The notes: generated by a model from the letters alone, not told the origin. DNA of 64,000 bases from Campylobacter jejuni (GCA_014305285.1 JACRSG010000001.1:248001-312000); one strand, 5' to 3'; counted from the stretch's first letter, positions 24,237-39,825 are shown. Translations and numbers: made by a program.

Positions 24237-25251
24237 GTAAGCCTTTGGTAAGTTTAAAAATGTCTTCTTCTTCTATACGCGTGATACAAAAATCAGTTTT
24301 ATCGATATGCTTGGCATTTTGGATTTTTTTGCCTGCATCAATGATTTTATTAATATGAGTTTGAAAAGCATTGCGGTAGCTTGGTGTTGTGCCAAAAATC
24401 GTAATAGATGCTTTGTTTAAAGCAAAAGCTAAATGTGTTGGGCCGCTATCATTTCCTATGATAAGATCCATCATTTTTGTAAAAGCCATTAGCTCTTCAA
24501 GGCTAAATTTCGGTGCTAATTCTATATGTGTTTCATCAATGCTGCTAAGATTTAAAACCTCTTTGGCAAATTCGTATTCTTTTACATTTCCCCAAGAGAG
24601 CCAAATTTTTGCTTGTTGAAATTCATTGATTAAAAGTTTACAAAGTATAGCGAGTTTGGTTTTAGGATAGATTTTATTTTCTACACTTGAGCCTACATGT
24701 ATGAGTATGTTTTTTTCGTTTTTATCTAGCTTGAGTTTATTGTTTAAGAGTTGTTTTAAATTTTCATCCACACTAAAAATATCTTGTTTAAAGGCTAAAT
24801 TTTTAGCATCAAAATCAGTATTTAACATAAAGGAGGTAAGACTTAAGTATCTTACAAATACATTTTCATTGTAATCTAACTCAAGCTTTTGGTTGTAAAA
24901 ATTATGAGCAAAACTTTCTTTAAGACTGTTTTTATCAAAACCAAAATTATTTCTACTCAAAATTCGACTTACAATAGCAGATTTTATAAGCCCTTGCAGA
25001 TCTATTACTGCATTATAGTTGTTCTTTCTTGCTTTAAGAAGAATTTTTAGACTTTTTAAAATTTTTTTGTCTTTTAAGGGTAGAGCATAGAGTTTATCTA
25101 TTAAAGGATGGTTTTTAAGTATACCTTCAAATTTTTCATCTACAAACCAATGAATTTCTATATCTTTTTTAAAATTTTTGATAAATTGCAAGACCACGGC
25201 ACTTTGGATAATATCACCAAGTGCTGATAAACGAACAATTGCTATTTTCAT
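24223..25251 (-). CDS. waaC: LOS heptosyltransferase I
   Basis: Adds the first L-glycero-D-manno-heptose to Kdo of the inner core from ADP-heptose. 342 residues of the GT9 family. The N terminus IAIVRLSALGDIIQSAVVL is the classical heptosyltransferase start, with Asp in the catalytic loop. NYNAVIDLQGLIKSA, ILIHVGSSVENKIYP and the C-terminal DLIIGNDSGPTHLAFALNK (ADP-heptose binding GNDSGPxH) follow. First gene of the minus-strand LOS operon and the conserved boundary gene of this locus. It is divergent from wlaX with 65 bases between the starts. Confidence 0.95.
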   Translation of the reverse strand: MKIAIVRLSALGDIIQSAVVLQFIKNFKKDIEIHWFVDEKFEGILKNHPLIDKLYALPLKDKKILKSLKILLKARKNNYNAVIDLQGLIKSAIVSRILSRNNFGFDKNSLKESFAHNFYNQKLELDYNENVFVRYLSLTSFMLNTDFDAKNLAFKQDIFSVDENLKQLLNNKLKLDKNEKNILIHVGSSVENKIYPKTKLAILCKLLINEFQQAKIWLSWGNVKEYEFAKEVLNLSSIDETHIELAPKFSLEELMAFTKMMDLIIGNDSGPTHLAFALNKASITIFGTTPSYRNAFQTHINKIIDAGKKIQNAKHIDKTDFCITRIEEEDIFKLTKGLLDEN

Positions 25252-25316
25252 TAAAAGCCTAATATTTTAAAATTTTTGTTATGATTTTAGCGAAATTATT
25301 TAAAAAAAGGTTAAAA

Positions 25317-26111
25317 ATGGCAAAAAATGAAGGTTATATTTGTGTTTTTGATTGTGAGAGTGTGCCAGATGTTGAGCTTATTCGTAAAACTTTAGGTTTT
25401 GAAGGAAGTGATTTAGATGTGAGTTTAAAAGCACTTCAGTGGCAAAAAGAACAAAGTGGGAATGAATTTTTGCCCTTGCCTTATCATAAAATCATCAGTA
25501 TTTGTGCGGTTTTAAGTGATAATTTTGGAAAATTTATCAAAGTAAATAAAATCGATGGGCAAAATGAAAAAGAAATGATTGAGAATTTTTTTAATTTTAT
25601 AGAAAATTATGAGCCAAAATTAGTCAGTTTTAATGGTAAAAATTTCGATATGCCCGCTCTTGTTTTAAGGGCTTTAAAATACAATTTAAAAGCAGCAACT
25701 TATTTAGATACTCAAAGTGATAAATGGAATAATTATAAAACAAGATTTTCAGAATTAAAACATTGTGATTTGTTAGAATCCTTAGGTTCTAATGGGCGTG
25801 GAATAAAGCTTGATACGCTTTGTTCTATGGTGGGTTTACCAGGAAAATACGATGTGCATGGCGATGAGGTGATGAAGCTTTTTTATCAAAATGATCTTGA
25901 AAAAATTCACGAATATTGTGAAAGTGATGTTTTAAACACCTATATGCTTTTTTTAAAATATGAGCTTATTAAAGCTAATGTTAGCGAAGAAGATTATGTT
26001 GATTTTCTTTCTTATATGAGAGATTTTTTGCGTACAAAAAAAGCAAATCGTTCTTATATGGAAGTCTTTGTAAAAGCTTGTGAGAGTGAAATTTTAAAAG
26101 TTCAATCTTAA
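25317..26111 (+). CDS. wlaX: DEDD-type 3'-5' exonuclease-like protein WlaX
   Basis: 264 residues from the ATG at 25317, which has an AAAAAAGG site; an upstream ATG at 25281 would add a poorly conserved leader. The RNase H-like exonuclease residues are present: VFDCES (D12, E14), SFNGKNFDMPAL (about 104-115) and CESDVLNTY (about 200-208). This gives a DEDDy-like set typical of PolB-associated proofreading exonucleases. No polymerase domain is attached. It lies between waaC and the glycosylation operon but has no sugar-related feature. DNA or RNA trimming is the expected activity; the biological role is unknown. Confidence 0.85.
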   Translation: MAKNEGYICVFDCESVPDVELIRKTLGFEGSDLDVSLKALQWQKEQSGNEFLPLPYHKIISICAVLSDNFGKFIKVNKIDGQNEKEMIENFFNFIENYEPKLVSFNGKNFDMPALVLRALKYNLKAATYLDTQSDKWNNYKTRFSELKHCDLLESLGSNGRGIKLDTLCSMVGLPGKYDVHGDEVMKLFYQNDLEKIHEYCESDVLNTYMLFLKYELIKANVSEEDYVDFLSYMRDFLRTKKANRSYMEVFVKACESEILKVQS

Positions 26112-26168
26112 GCATTTAAGAAAATATATTAAAATTTATTTGATATTTATTAGAAATAAGGAATGATG

Positions 26169-29911
<3,743 letters not shown>

Positions 29912-29919
<8 letters not shown>

Positions 29920-30841
29920 ACTTTCTGTTATAGTACCAACTTTTAATCGCCAAGTTTTATTAGAAAAGGCTATTAAAAGCATACAAAATCAAGATTTTAA
30001 AGATTTAGAAATTATTGTAAGTGATGATAATTCTAGTGATGATACTAAAAATGTGGTACAAAATTTACAAAAAAATGATCATCGTATTAAGTATTTTTTA
30101 AATCAAAATTACAAACAAGGTCCAAATGGCAATAAAAATAATGGTTTAGATCAAGCAAGTGGTGAATTTGTAACTTTTTTAGATGATGATGATGAGCTTT
30201 TATCTGGAGCTTTAAGCACTTTGATGCAAAAAGCAAATGAAGGTTACGCCCATGTTTTTGGAAATTGTTTGATAGAAAAAGAAGGAAATTTAAGCAAGGA
30301 ATTTAGCGGTAAGGGTTTAGATAAAGATAGTGAAATTTCTAAAAAAGATTTTTTAATGGCTAAATTTAGTGGAGAGTTTTTTTCTGTTTTTAAAAAATCC
30401 TTGCTTGAAAACAAGCGTTTTAATGAAGAATTTTATGGCAATGAAGCTACGCTTTGGGTAAATTTATACAAAGAAAAAAGTTTTTATATCCATAAGGCTT
30501 TTAGGATTTATAGGATTTTTAGACAAGATAGTGTGACTTTAGGGGCGAATAAAAATGCTTATAGGGTGTATTTAGGATATTTAGAACTTGCTAAAATTTT
30601 AGAAAATGAACTTAGAATGAGTAAGGATAAAGATTATAAAAAAACTTGTGCAAGTTATTATAAAATGGCAGCTTACTATGCAAAGCTTGCAAAAAATTAT
30701 GAAGCGCTTTATAAGTGTTTGTTTAAAAGCCTAAGTATAAAAATCAACACTCCTGCTTTGATATTACTCATTTTAAGTATAATTCCAAATAATATGATTG
30801 AAAAATTATCAAAAATTCGGGTGGCTTTATGCAAAAATTAG
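29912..30841 (+). CDS. pglI: Glucosyltransferase PglI (branching glucose)
   Basis: GT2 enzyme that adds the single beta-1,3-glucose branch to the lipid-linked hexasaccharide from UDP-glucose. 309 residues from the ATG at 29912; an ATG twelve bases upstream adds non-conserved residues. Motifs are LSVIVPTFNRQVLLEKAIKS, EIIVSDDNSSDDT and VTFLDDDDELLSGAL (metal-binding Asp cluster, about 90-104). The C-terminal helical region replaces a membrane anchor. It begins eight bases before the pglH stop and overlaps pglJ at its end. Confidence 0.95.
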
Positions 30842-31926
30842 GCATTTTTATTTATTCTTTAGGAAGTGGTGGTGCTGAAAGAGTTGTGGCGACTTTATTG
30901 CCTATTTTAAGTTTGAAATTTGAAGTGCATTTGATCTTGATGAATGATAAAATTTCTTATGAAATTCCAGAATGTCCAATTCATTTTTTAGAATGCTCAA
31001 AGCCTAGTGAAAATCCTATTTCGAAATTTTTAAAACTGCCTTTTTTGGCTTTAAAATACAAAAAACTTTGCAAAGACTTAGGCATTGATACAGAATTTGT
31101 TTTTTTAAATCGACCTAATTATATAGCCTTAATGGCAAGAATGTTTGGAAATAAAACTCACCTTGTGATTAATGAGTGCACTACACCAAGCGTGATGTAT
31201 GCGAAAAATAATTTTAATTCTTTGGCAAATAAATTTTTAATTTCTTTACTTTATCCTAAAGCAGATTTAATTCTACCTAATTCTAAGGGAAATTTAGAAG
31301 ATTTAGTACAAAATTTTAGTATAAATCCAAAAAAATGTGAAATTTTATACAATGCTATTGATTTAGAAAACATAGATCAAAAAGCCCTTGAGGATATAGC
31401 TTTAAAAGATAAATTTATTTTAAGTGTAGGTAGGCTTGATAAAGGTAAAAATCACGCTTTATTAATTCGTGCTTATGCCAGACTAAAAACAGATTTAAAG
31501 CTTGTAATTTTAGGCGAAGGTATGCTTAGAGATGATCTTTTGGCTTTGGTTAAAGAGCTAAATTTAGAAGAAAAGGTTTTACTTTTAGGGTTTGATAATA
31601 ACCCTTATAAATACATGGCTAAATGCGAATTTTTTGCTTTTGCTTCTGTGTTTGAAGGTTTTTCAAATGTTTTAATTGAAAGTTTAGCTTGTTCTTGTGC
31701 AGTGGTTTGTACTGATCATAAAAGTGGTGCAAGAGAGCTTTTTGGCAATGATGAATTTGGACTTTTAGTAGAAGTAGATAATGAAAATTCTATGTTTCAA
31801 GGTTTAAAGACTATGATTGAAGATGATAAATTAAGAAAAGCGTATAAAAACAAAGCTAAAACTAGGGCTAAAGCCTTTGATAAAGTAAAAATTGCACGCG
31901 ATGCTTTAAAATATTTATTAGGATAA
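30829..31926 (+). CDS. pglJ: N-acetylgalactosaminyltransferase PglJ (GT4)
   Basis: Adds the second GalNAc (alpha-1,4) to GalNAc-diNAcBac on undecaprenyl diphosphate. 365 residues with GT-B fold: IFIYSLGSGGAERVVATLLP at the N terminus, LSVGRLDKGKNHALLIRAYA (about 199-218) and the donor site ASVFEGFSNVLIESLACSCA (about 276-295) with the EX7E glutamates. The overall similarity to PglH suggests duplication. It starts 13 bases inside pglI. It precedes pglB by three bases. Confidence 0.96.
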   Translation: MQKLGIFIYSLGSGGAERVVATLLPILSLKFEVHLILMNDKISYEIPECPIHFLECSKPSENPISKFLKLPFLALKYKKLCKDLGIDTEFVFLNRPNYIALMARMFGNKTHLVINECTTPSVMYAKNNFNSLANKFLISLLYPKADLILPNSKGNLEDLVQNFSINPKKCEILYNAIDLENIDQKALEDIALKDKFILSVGRLDKGKNHALLIRAYARLKTDLKLVILGEGMLRDDLLALVKELNLEEKVLLLGFDNNPYKYMAKCEFFAFASVFEGFSNVLIESLACSCAVVCTDHKSGARELFGNDEFGLLVEVDNENSMFQGLKTMIEDDKLRKAYKNKAKTRAKAFDKVKIARDALKYLLG

Positions 31927-31929
31927 GAG

Positions 31930-34071
31930 ATGTTGAAAAAAGAGTATTTAAAAAATCCTTATTTAGTTTTATTTGCAATGATGATATTAGCTTATGTTTT
32001 TAGTGTCTTATGTAGATTTTACTGGATTTGGTGGGCAAGCGAGTTTAATGAATATTTTTTCAATAATCAATTAATGATCATTTCAAACGATGGCTATGCT
32101 TTTGCTGAGGGTGCAAGAGATATGATAGCAGGTTTTCATCAGCCTAATGATTTAAGTTATTATGGCTCTTCTTTATCTACACTTACTTATTGGTTTTATA
32201 AAATTACACCTTTTTCTTTTGAAAGCATTATTTTATATATGAGTACTTTTTTATCTTCTTTGGTGGTGATTCCTGTTATTTTATTAGCTAATGAGTATAA
32301 ACGTCCTTTAATGGGCTTTGTAGCTGCTCTTTTAGCAAGTATAGCAAACAGTTATTATAATCGTACTATGAGTGGGTATTATGATACGGATATGCTGGTA
32401 ATTGTTTTGCCTATGTTTATTTTATTTTTTATGGTAAGGATGATTTTAAAAAAAGACTTTTTTTTATTGATTGCTTTACCGTTATTTATAGGAATTTATC
32501 TTTGGTGGTATCCTTCAAGCTATACTTTAAATGTGGCTTTAATTGGGCTTTTTTTGATTTATACGCTTATTTTTCATAGAAAAGAAAAAATTTTTTATAT
32601 AGCTGTGATTTTGGCTTCCCTTACTCTTTCAAATATAGCATGGTTTTATCAAAGTGCCATTATAGTAATACTTTTTGCTTTATTTGCTCTAGAGCAAAAA
32701 CGCTTAAATTTTATGATTATAGGAATTTTAGGTAGTGTAACTTTGATATTTTTGATTTTAAGCGGCGGGGTTGATCCTATCCTTTACCAGCTTAAGTTTT
32801 ATATTTTTAGAAGTGATGAAAGTACAAATTTAACACAAGGCTTTATGTATTTTAATGTCAATCAAACCATACAAGAAGTTGAAAATGTAGATTTTAGTGA
32901 ATTTATGCGAAGAATTAGTGGCAGTGAAATTGTTTTCTTGTTTTCTTTGCTTGGTTTTGTATGGCTTTTGAGAAAACATAAAAGTATGATTATGGCTCTA
33001 CCTATATTGGTGCTTGGATTTTTAGCCTTAAAAGGGGGGCTTAGATTTACCATTTATTCCGTACCTGTAATGGCTTTAGGATTTGGTTTTTTATTAAGTG
33101 AGTTTAAGGCTATATTGGTTAAAAAATATGGCCAATTAGTTTCAAATGTTTGTATTGTTTTTGTAACTGTTTTGACTTTAACTCCAGTATTGATTCATAT
33201 CTACAACTACAAAGCACCAACAGTTTTTTCTCAAAATGAAGTATCATTATTAAATCAATTAAAAAATATAGCCAATAGAGAAGATTATGTGGTAACTTGG
33301 TGGGATTATGGTTATCCTGTGCGTTATTATAGCGATGTGAAAACTTTAGTAGATGGTGGAAAGCATTTAGGCAAGGATAATTTTTTCCCTTCTTTTGTTT
33401 TAAGTAAAGATGAACAAGCTGCAGCTAATATGGCAAGACTTAGTGTAGAATATACAGAAAAAAGCTTTTATGCTCCGCAAAATGATATTTTAAAAACAGA
33501 TATTTTGCAAGTCATGATGAAAGATTACAATCAAAGCAATGTGGATTTGTTTTTAGCTTCATTATCAAAGTCTGATTTTAAAATCGATACACCAAAAACT
33601 CGTGATATTTATCTTTATATGCCTGCTAGAATGTCTTTGATTTTTTCTACGGTGGTTAGTTTTTCTTTTATTAATTTAGATACTGGGGTTTTGGACAAAC
33701 CTTTTACCTTTAGCACAGCTTATCCACTTGATGTTAAAAATGGAGAAATTTATCTTAGCAATGGAGTGGTTTTAAGTGATGATTTTAGAAGTTTTAAAAT
33801 AGGTGATAATGTGGTTTCTGTAAATAGTATCGTAGAGATTAATTCTATTAAGCAAGGTGAATACAAAATTACTCCAATTGATGATAAAGCTCAGTTTTAT
33901 ATTTTTTATTTAAAGGATAATACCATTCCTTATGCGCAATTTATTTTAATGGATAAAACTATGTTTAATAGTGCTTATGTGCAAATGTTTTTTTTAGGAA
34001 ATTATAATAAGAATTTATTTGACTTGGTGATTAATTCTAGAGATGCTAAAGTTTTTAAACTTAAAATTTAA
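31930..34071 (+). CDS. pglB: Oligosaccharyltransferase PglB
   Basis: Catalytic subunit that transfers the heptasaccharide from the lipid carrier to Asn in D/E-x-N-x-S/T sequons in the periplasm. 713 residues, the full expected length. The N-terminal ~430 residues form about 13 membrane helices. Catalytic acidic residues lie in FNEYFFNNQLMIISNDGYAF (Asp near 56) and SGYYDTDM (about 149-156). The C-terminal periplasmic domain has the WWDYG acceptor-recognition motif at 457-461. The intact frame and motifs indicate a working enzyme. A weak purine-rich site lies before the ATG, three bases after pglJ. Confidence 0.98.
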   Translation: MLKKEYLKNPYLVLFAMMILAYVFSVLCRFYWIWWASEFNEYFFNNQLMIISNDGYAFAEGARDMIAGFHQPNDLSYYGSSLSTLTYWFYKITPFSFESIILYMSTFLSSLVVIPVILLANEYKRPLMGFVAALLASIANSYYNRTMSGYYDTDMLVIVLPMFILFFMVRMILKKDFFLLIALPLFIGIYLWWYPSSYTLNVALIGLFLIYTLIFHRKEKIFYIAVILASLTLSNIAWFYQSAIIVILFALFALEQKRLNFMIIGILGSVTLIFLILSGGVDPILYQLKFYIFRSDESTNLTQGFMYFNVNQTIQEVENVDFSEFMRRISGSEIVFLFSLLGFVWLLRKHKSMIMALPILVLGFLALKGGLRFTIYSVPVMALGFGFLLSEFKAILVKKYGQLVSNVCIVFVTVLTLTPVLIHIYNYKAPTVFSQNEVSLLNQLKNIANREDYVVTWWDYGYPVRYYSDVKTLVDGGKHLGKDNFFPSFVLSKDEQAAANMARLSVEYTEKSFYAPQNDILKTDILQVMMKDYNQSNVDLFLASLSKSDFKIDTPKTRDIYLYMPARMSLIFSTVVSFSFINLDTGVLDKPFTFSTAYPLDVKNGEIYLSNGVVLSDDFRSFKIGDNVVSVNSIVEINSIKQGEYKITPIDDKAQFYIFYLKDNTIPYAQFILMDKTMFNSAYVQMFFLGNYNKNLFDLVINSRDAKVFKLKI

Positions 34072-34080
34072 GGGTTAAAA

Positions 34081-35211
34081 ATGAGAGTAGGATTTTTATC
34101 GCATGCAGGAGCGAGTATTTATCATTTTAGAATGCCTATTATTAAAACATTAAAAGATAGAGAAGATGAAGTTTTTGTTATAGTGCCGCAAGATGAATAC
34201 ACGCAGAAACTTAGAGATCTTGGTTTGGAAGTCGTTGTTTATGAGTTTTCAAGAGCTAGTTTAAATCCTTTTGTGGTTTTTAAAAATTTTTTTTATCTTG
34301 CTAGGGTTTTGAAAAATTTAAATCTTGATCTTATTCAAAGTGCGGCACATAAAAGCAATACTTTTGGAATTTTAGCAGCAAAATGGGCAAAAATTCCTTA
34401 TCGTTTTGCTTTAGTAGAAGGCTTAGGATCTTTTTATATAGAACAAGGTTTTAAGGCAAATTTAGTGCGTTTTATTATTAACAATCTTTATAAATTAAGT
34501 TTTAAATTCGCACATCAATTTATTTTTGTAAATGAAAGTAATGCTGAGTTTATGCGGAATTTAGGACTTAGGGAAAATAAAATTTGCGTGATAAAATCTG
34601 TAGGGATCAATTTAAAAAAATTTTTTCCTATTTATGTCGAATCAGAAAAAAAAGAGCTTTTTTGGAAAAATTTAAATATCGATCAAAAGCCTGTGGTTTT
34701 AATGATAGCAAGAGCTTTGTGGCATAAGGGTGTAAAAGAATTTTATGAGAGTGCTGTTATGCTAAAAGGTAAAGCAAATTTTGTTTTAGTTGGCGGAAGA
34801 GATCAAAACCCTTCTTGTGCGAGTTTGGAATTTTTAAATTCAGGAATAGTGCATTACTTGGATTCTAGAAGTGATATCGTAGAACTTTTGCAAAATTGCG
34901 ATATTTTTGTTTTACCAAGCTATAAAGAAGGTTTTCCTGTAAGCGTTTTGGAGGCAAAAGCTTGTGGTAAAGCTATAGTGGTGAGTGATTGTGAAGGTTG
35001 TGTGGAGGCTATTTCTAATGCCTATGATGGACTTTGGGCAAAAACAAAAGATGCTAAGGATTTAAGCGAAAAAATTTTACTTTTATTAGAAGATGAAAAA
35101 TTAAGACTCAATTTAGGTAAAAATGCCGCCAAAGATGCTTTACAATACGATGAAAATAATATCGCACAGCGTTATTTAAAACTTTATGATAGAGTAATTA
35201 AGAATGTATGA
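34081..35211 (+). CDS. pglA: N-acetylgalactosaminyltransferase PglA (GT4)
   Basis: Adds the first GalNAc (alpha-1,3) to undecaprenyl-diphospho-diNAcBac. 376 residues with GT-B fold: [39 protein letters not shown] and [11 protein letters not shown], then the donor site [20 protein letters not shown] (about 278-297) with the EX7E motif. It is peripheral at the inner membrane, judging by basic and hydrophobic patches rather than helices. It starts nine bases after pglB and its end overlaps pglC by eight bases. Confidence 0.96.
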   Translation: MRVGFLSHAGASIYHFRMPIIKTLKDREDEVFVIVPQDEYTQKLRDLGLEVVVYEFSRASLNPFVVFKNFFYLARVLKNLNLDLIQSAAHKSNTFGILAAKWAKIPYRFALVEGLGSFYIEQGFKANLVRFIINNLYKLSFKFAHQFIFVNESNAEFMRNLGLRENKICVIKSVGINLKKFFPIYVESEKKELFWKNLNIDQKPVVLMIARALWHKGVKEFYESAVMLKGKANFVLVGGRDQNPSCASLEFLNSGIVHYLDSRSDIVELLQNCDIFVLPSYKEGFPVSVLEAKACGKAIVVSDCEGCVEAISNAYDGLWAKTKDAKDLSEKILLLLEDEKLRLNLGKNAAKDALQYDENNIAQRYLKLYDRVIKNV

Positions 35212-35806
35212 GAAATTTTTAAAAAGAATTTTTGATTTTATTTTAGCTTTAGTGCTTTTAGTATTTTTTTCTCCTGTGATTTTAATCACTGCTTTACTTT
35301 TAAAAACTACTCAAGGCAGTGTGATTTTTACCCAAAATCGCCCTGGGTTAGATGAGAAAATTTTTAAAATTTATAAATTTAAAACTATGAGCGATGAAAG
35401 AGATGAAAAGGGTGAGTTATTAAGCGACGAGCTTCGTTTAAAAGCCTTTGGAAAAATCGTTAGAAGCTTAAGTTTGGATGAGCTTTTGCAACTTTTTAAT
35501 GTTTTAAAAGGAGATATGAGTTTTGTAGGACCTAGACCTCTTTTAGTGGAGTATTTACTCCTTTACAATGAAGAGCAAAAATTGCGTCATAAAGTGCGTC
35601 CAGGTATAACAGGGTGGGCACAGGTAAATGGTAGAAATGCTATTTCTTGGCAGAAGAAATTCGAGCTTGATGTGTATTATGTGAAAAATATTTCTTTTTT
35701 ACTTGATGTAAAAATCATGTTTTTAACAGCTTTAAAGGTTTTAAAACGAAGTGGGGTGAGTAAAGAAGGCCATGTTACAACGGAGAAATTTAATGGTAAG
35801 AACTGA
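35204..35806 (+). CDS. pglC: Phosphoglycosyl transferase PglC
   Basis: Starts glycan assembly by transferring phospho-diNAcBac from UDP-diNAcBac to undecaprenyl phosphate. 200 residues, the minimal monotopic phosphoglycosyl transferase. A single N-terminal re-entrant hydrophobic helix (about 11-34) with the SP helix breaker (FFSPVI) is followed by [16 protein letters not shown] and the catalytic Asp-Glu dyad in SLDELLQLF (D92, E93). MSFVGPRPL and [17 protein letters not shown] follow, typical of the superfamily. It overlaps pglA at the start and pglD by 14 bases at the end. Confidence 0.97.
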   Translation: MYEKFLKRIFDFILALVLLVFFSPVILITALLLKTTQGSVIFTQNRPGLDEKIFKIYKFKTMSDERDEKGELLSDELRLKAFGKIVRSLSLDELLQLFNVLKGDMSFVGPRPLLVEYLLLYNEEQKLRHKVRPGITGWAQVNGRNAISWQKKFELDVYYVKNISFLLDVKIMFLTALKVLKRSGVSKEGHVTTEKFNGKN

Positions 35807-36383
35807 TAAAATTTATATTTATGGTGCTAGTGGTCATGGGCTTGTTTGTGAAGATGTGGCTAAAAATATGGGCTATAAAGAATGTATTTTTTTGGATGAT
35901 TTTAAGGGAATGAAATTTGAAAGTATCTTGCCAAAATATGATATTTTTATAGCCATAGGCAACAATGAAATTCGAAAAAAGATTTATCAAAAAATTTCAA
36001 AAAATGGCTTTAAAATTGTTAATCTTATCCATAAAAGCGCACTTATAAGTCCTAGTGCAAGTGTGGAGGAAAATGCAGGGATTTTAATCATGCCTTATGT
36101 GGTGGTAAATGCTAGAGCTAAAATAGAAAAAGGCGTGATTTTAAATACTTCAAGCGTGATTGAGCATGAATGCGTGGTGGGTGAATTTTCCCATGTGAGT
36201 GTAGGTGCTAAATGTGCAGGTAATGTAAAAATCGGTAAAAATTGTTTTTTAGGGATTAATTCTTGTGTTTTGCCTAATTTAAGCTTGGCTGATAATAGTA
36301 TTTTAGGTGGTGGAGCAACTTTGGTTAAAAGTCAAGATGAAAAAGGTGTTTTTGTGGGAGTGCCTGCAAAAAGAAAAATATGA
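35793..36383 (+). CDS. pglD: UDP-4-amino-sugar N-acetyltransferase PglD
   Basis: Third step of UDP-diNAcBac synthesis: acetylates the 4-amino group using acetyl-CoA. 196 residues from the ATG at 35793. A longer in-frame reading from 35772 adds seven residues not seen in the family. The N-terminal Rossmann-like part has [19 protein letters not shown]. The C-terminal left-handed beta-helix runs from about residue 85 with [19 protein letters not shown], in which H125 is the catalytic base in the known family. It ends GVPAKRKI. A 97-base gap with a possible -10 box follows before pglE. Confidence 0.95.
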   Translation: MVRTDKIYIYGASGHGLVCEDVAKNMGYKECIFLDDFKGMKFESILPKYDIFIAIGNNEIRKKIYQKISKNGFKIVNLIHKSALISPSASVEENAGILIMPYVVVNARAKIEKGVILNTSSVIEHECVVGEFSHVSVGAKCAGNVKIGKNCFLGINSCVLPNLSLADNSILGGGATLVKSQDEKGVFVGVPAKRKI

Positions 36384-36477
36384 AATCATTATAAAAAGAT
36401 TTTTGTTTGATTCTTTGTAAATTTTTTTAGGTAAAATAGAGACAATTTATAAAAATTTTGTTTTATACAAAGGATAA

Positions 36478-37641
<1,164 letters not shown>

Positions 37642-37642
37642 A

Positions 37643-39412
37643 ATGATTTTTCATAAAAGCAAAAGATTGACATTTTTTTTAACTTCGGATATTGTTTTAA
37701 TTTTACTTAGCATTTATCTGGCTTTTTCTTTGAGATTTAGTGGAGATATTCCGAGTATTTTTTATCATGGTATGATAGTTTCTGCTATTATTTTGCTTGT
37801 TTTAAAACTTTCATTTTTTTTTGTTTTTAGAATTTATAAAGTAGCTTGGAGATTTTTTTCTCTCAATGAAGCAAGAAAAATTTTCATTGCTTTGCTTTTA
37901 GCTGAATTTTGTTTCTTGCTTATTTTTTATTTTTTTAGTGATTTTTTTAATCCTTTTCCAAGAAGTGCTATTGTGATAGATTTTGTTCTTTCTTATATGT
38001 TTATAGGCACTTTAAGAATTAGTAAAAGAATGTTTGTGGATTTTAAACCTTCTAAAATGAAAGAAGAAATTCCTTGTATTGTAGTAGGAGCGACTTCTAA
38101 GGCTTTGCATTTGTTAAAGGGTGCAAAAGAGGGTTCTTTAGGGCTTTTTCCTGTAGGTGTGGTCGATGCGAGAAAAGAGCTTATAGGGATTTATTGTGAT
38201 AAATTTGTTGTAGAAGAAAAAGAAAAAATAAAATCCTATGTAGATCAAGGGGTAAAAACTGCCATTATTGCTTTAAGACTTGAACAAGAAGAGCTTAAAA
38301 AGCTTTTTGAAGAACTCGTAGCCTATGGTATTTGTGATGTAAAAATATTTTCTTTTACGAGAAATGAAGCAAGAGATATTAGTATAGAAGACTTGCTTGC
38401 TAGAAAACCAAAAGATTTAGATGATAGTGCTGTGGCAGCTTTTTTAAAAGATAAAGTGGTTTTGGTAAGTGGAGCAGGTGGAACCATAGGTAGCGAACTT
38501 TGCAAGCAATGTATTAAATTTGGTGCTAAGCATCTTATTATGGTTGATCATAGTGAATATAATCTTTACAAGATCAATGATGATTTAAATTTATATAAAG
38601 AAAAAATTACTCCTATTTTGCTGAGTATTTTAGATAAACAAAGTTTAGATGAGGTGTTAAAAACCTATAAACCTGATCTTATTTTACATGCAGCCGCTTA
38701 TAAACATGTACCTCTTTGCGAGCAAAATCCACATTCAGCAGTGGTTAATAATATTTTAGGAACTAAAATTTTATGTGATAGTGCTAAAGAAAATAAAGTC
38801 GCTAAATTTGTGATGATAAGTACAGATAAAGCAGTACGACCAACAAATATCATGGGTTGTACTAAAAGGGTTTGTGAGCTTTATACTTTAAGTATGAGTG
38901 ATGAAAATTTTGAAGTTGCTTGTGTGCGTTTTGGCAATGTTTTAGGTTCTAGTGGCAGCGTGATACCGAAATTTAAAGCACAAATTGCCAATAACGAGCC
39001 TTTAACTTTAACACATTCTGATATAGTGCGTTATTTTATGCTTGTAGCTGAGGCAGTGCAGCTTGTTTTACAAGCTGGAGCTATCGCAAAAGGAGGAGAA
39101 CTTTTTGTTTTGGATATGGGTAAGCCTGTAAAAATTATGGATTTGGCTAAAAAAATGCTTTTGCTTTCTAATCGCAATGATTTAGAAATTAAAATCACAG
39201 GTTTAAGAAAAGGTGAGAAGCTTTATGAAGAGCTTTTAATCGATGAGAATGATGCTAAAACGCAATATGAGAGTATTTTTGTAACAAAGAATGAGAAGGT
39301 TGATCTTGATTGGCTTAATGAAGAGATAGAAAAATTACAAATATGTGAAGATATTTCAGGAGCTTTATTAAAGATTGTGCCTGAATTTAAACACAATAAA
39401 GAAGGTGTATAA
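37643..39412 (+). CDS. pglF: UDP-GlcNAc 4,6-dehydratase PglF
   Basis: First step of UDP-diNAcBac synthesis. 589 residues. Four N-terminal membrane helices (within residues 10-125) and a Rossmann-like regulatory domain precede the short-chain dehydrogenase domain, with [17 protein letters not shown] (NAD loop, about 272-288), [17 protein letters not shown] and the catalytic [15 protein letters not shown] (about 391-405), where TDK replaces Yxxx[20 protein letters not shown] follows. The length matches membrane-bound PglF/WbpM-type dehydratases. The pglG remnant begins at a GTG inside its last codons. Confidence 0.97.
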   Translation: MIFHKSKRLTFFLTSDIVLILLSIYLAFSLRFSGDIPSIFYHGMIVSAIILLVLKLSFFFVFRIYKVAWRFFSLNEARKIFIALLLAEFCFLLIFYFFSDFFNPFPRSAIVIDFVLSYMFIGTLRISKRMFVDFKPSKMKEEIPCIVVGATSKALHLLKGAKEGSLGLFPVGVVDARKELIGIYCDKFVVEEKEKIKSYVDQGVKTAIIALRLEQEELKKLFEELVAYGICDVKIFSFTRNEARDISIEDLLARKPKDLDDSAVAAFLKDKVVLVSGAGGTIGSELCKQCIKFGAKHLIMVDHSEYNLYKINDDLNLYKEKITPILLSILDKQSLDEVLKTYKPDLILHAAAYKHVPLCEQNPHSAVVNNILGTKILCDSAKENKVAKFVMISTDKAVRPTNIMGCTKRVCELYTLSMSDENFEVACVRFGNVLGSSGSVIPKFKAQIANNEPLTLTHSDIVRYFMLVAEAVQLVLQAGAIAKGGELFVLDMGKPVKIMDLAKKMLLLSNRNDLEIKITGLRKGEKLYEELLIDENDAKTQYESIFVTKNEKVDLDWLNEEIEKLQICEDISGALLKIVPEFKHNKEGV

Positions 39413-39713
39413 AGATATCAAAGATTTGAAGATAGTCGCTATTGTGCTAGGGCTTATATGAGTTATATTTTAATAAGAAATTTACCCAATAAACTTCCTG
39501 ATATTCATCTTGAAACAATCAAAACAGCTTTGGATAAAATAGCTCATTTTGGCTATAGAAGCTTTGATGTTGGTGTTTAAACTTGCTATTGGCAATCTTT
39601 CTCAAATGATTTATGCTATTTATCTTATCGGTGGGGTTAGCTTACTTCTTTTGGGTTTAAATGTATATTTATTTAATTTATTTACGGTTAAGTATAAAAA
39701 TAATAATATTTGA
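39405..39713 (+). pseudogene. pglG: pglG remnant
   Basis: Starting at a GTG overlapping the pglF stop, [17 protein letters not shown] is read and then stops. A one-base shift continues with SYILIRNLPNKLPDIHLE, TIKTALDKIAHFGYRSFDVGV and a stop. A third stretch gives KLAIGNLSQMIYAIYLIGGV and SLLLLGLNVYLFNLFTVKY to a TGA at 39711. The three pieces look like the N terminus and the last membrane helix of the ~300-residue membrane protein PglG, with a large internal deletion. Assignment rests on position directly after pglF and on hydrophobic character. PglG has no assigned enzymatic step in the pathway, so loss need not affect glycosylation. Confidence 0.72.
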
Positions 39714-39736
39714 GTAAAAATTTAAGTAAAAGATGA

Positions 39737-39742
39737 TATAAT
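39737..39742 (+). promoter_or_regulatory. Predicted -10 box upstream of cheY
   Basis: TATAAT in AT-rich sequence after the pglG remnant, about 85 bases before the cheY start. A second candidate (TAAAAT near 39790) is closer to the gene. Confidence 0.4.
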
Positions 39743-39825
39743 GCTGTTTTTTAAAATTTTTTGGCTTGATTAATAAGGTTAAAAAGGGTAAAATAAAACT
39801 ATAAAAACTTTGAAAGGACGAAATT

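Noticed and set aside
33034-33039. G6 run in pglB as a phase-variation tract
   Set aside because: Six Gs encode a conserved Gly pair in the protein family and are below the length at which Campylobacter tracts slip frequently.
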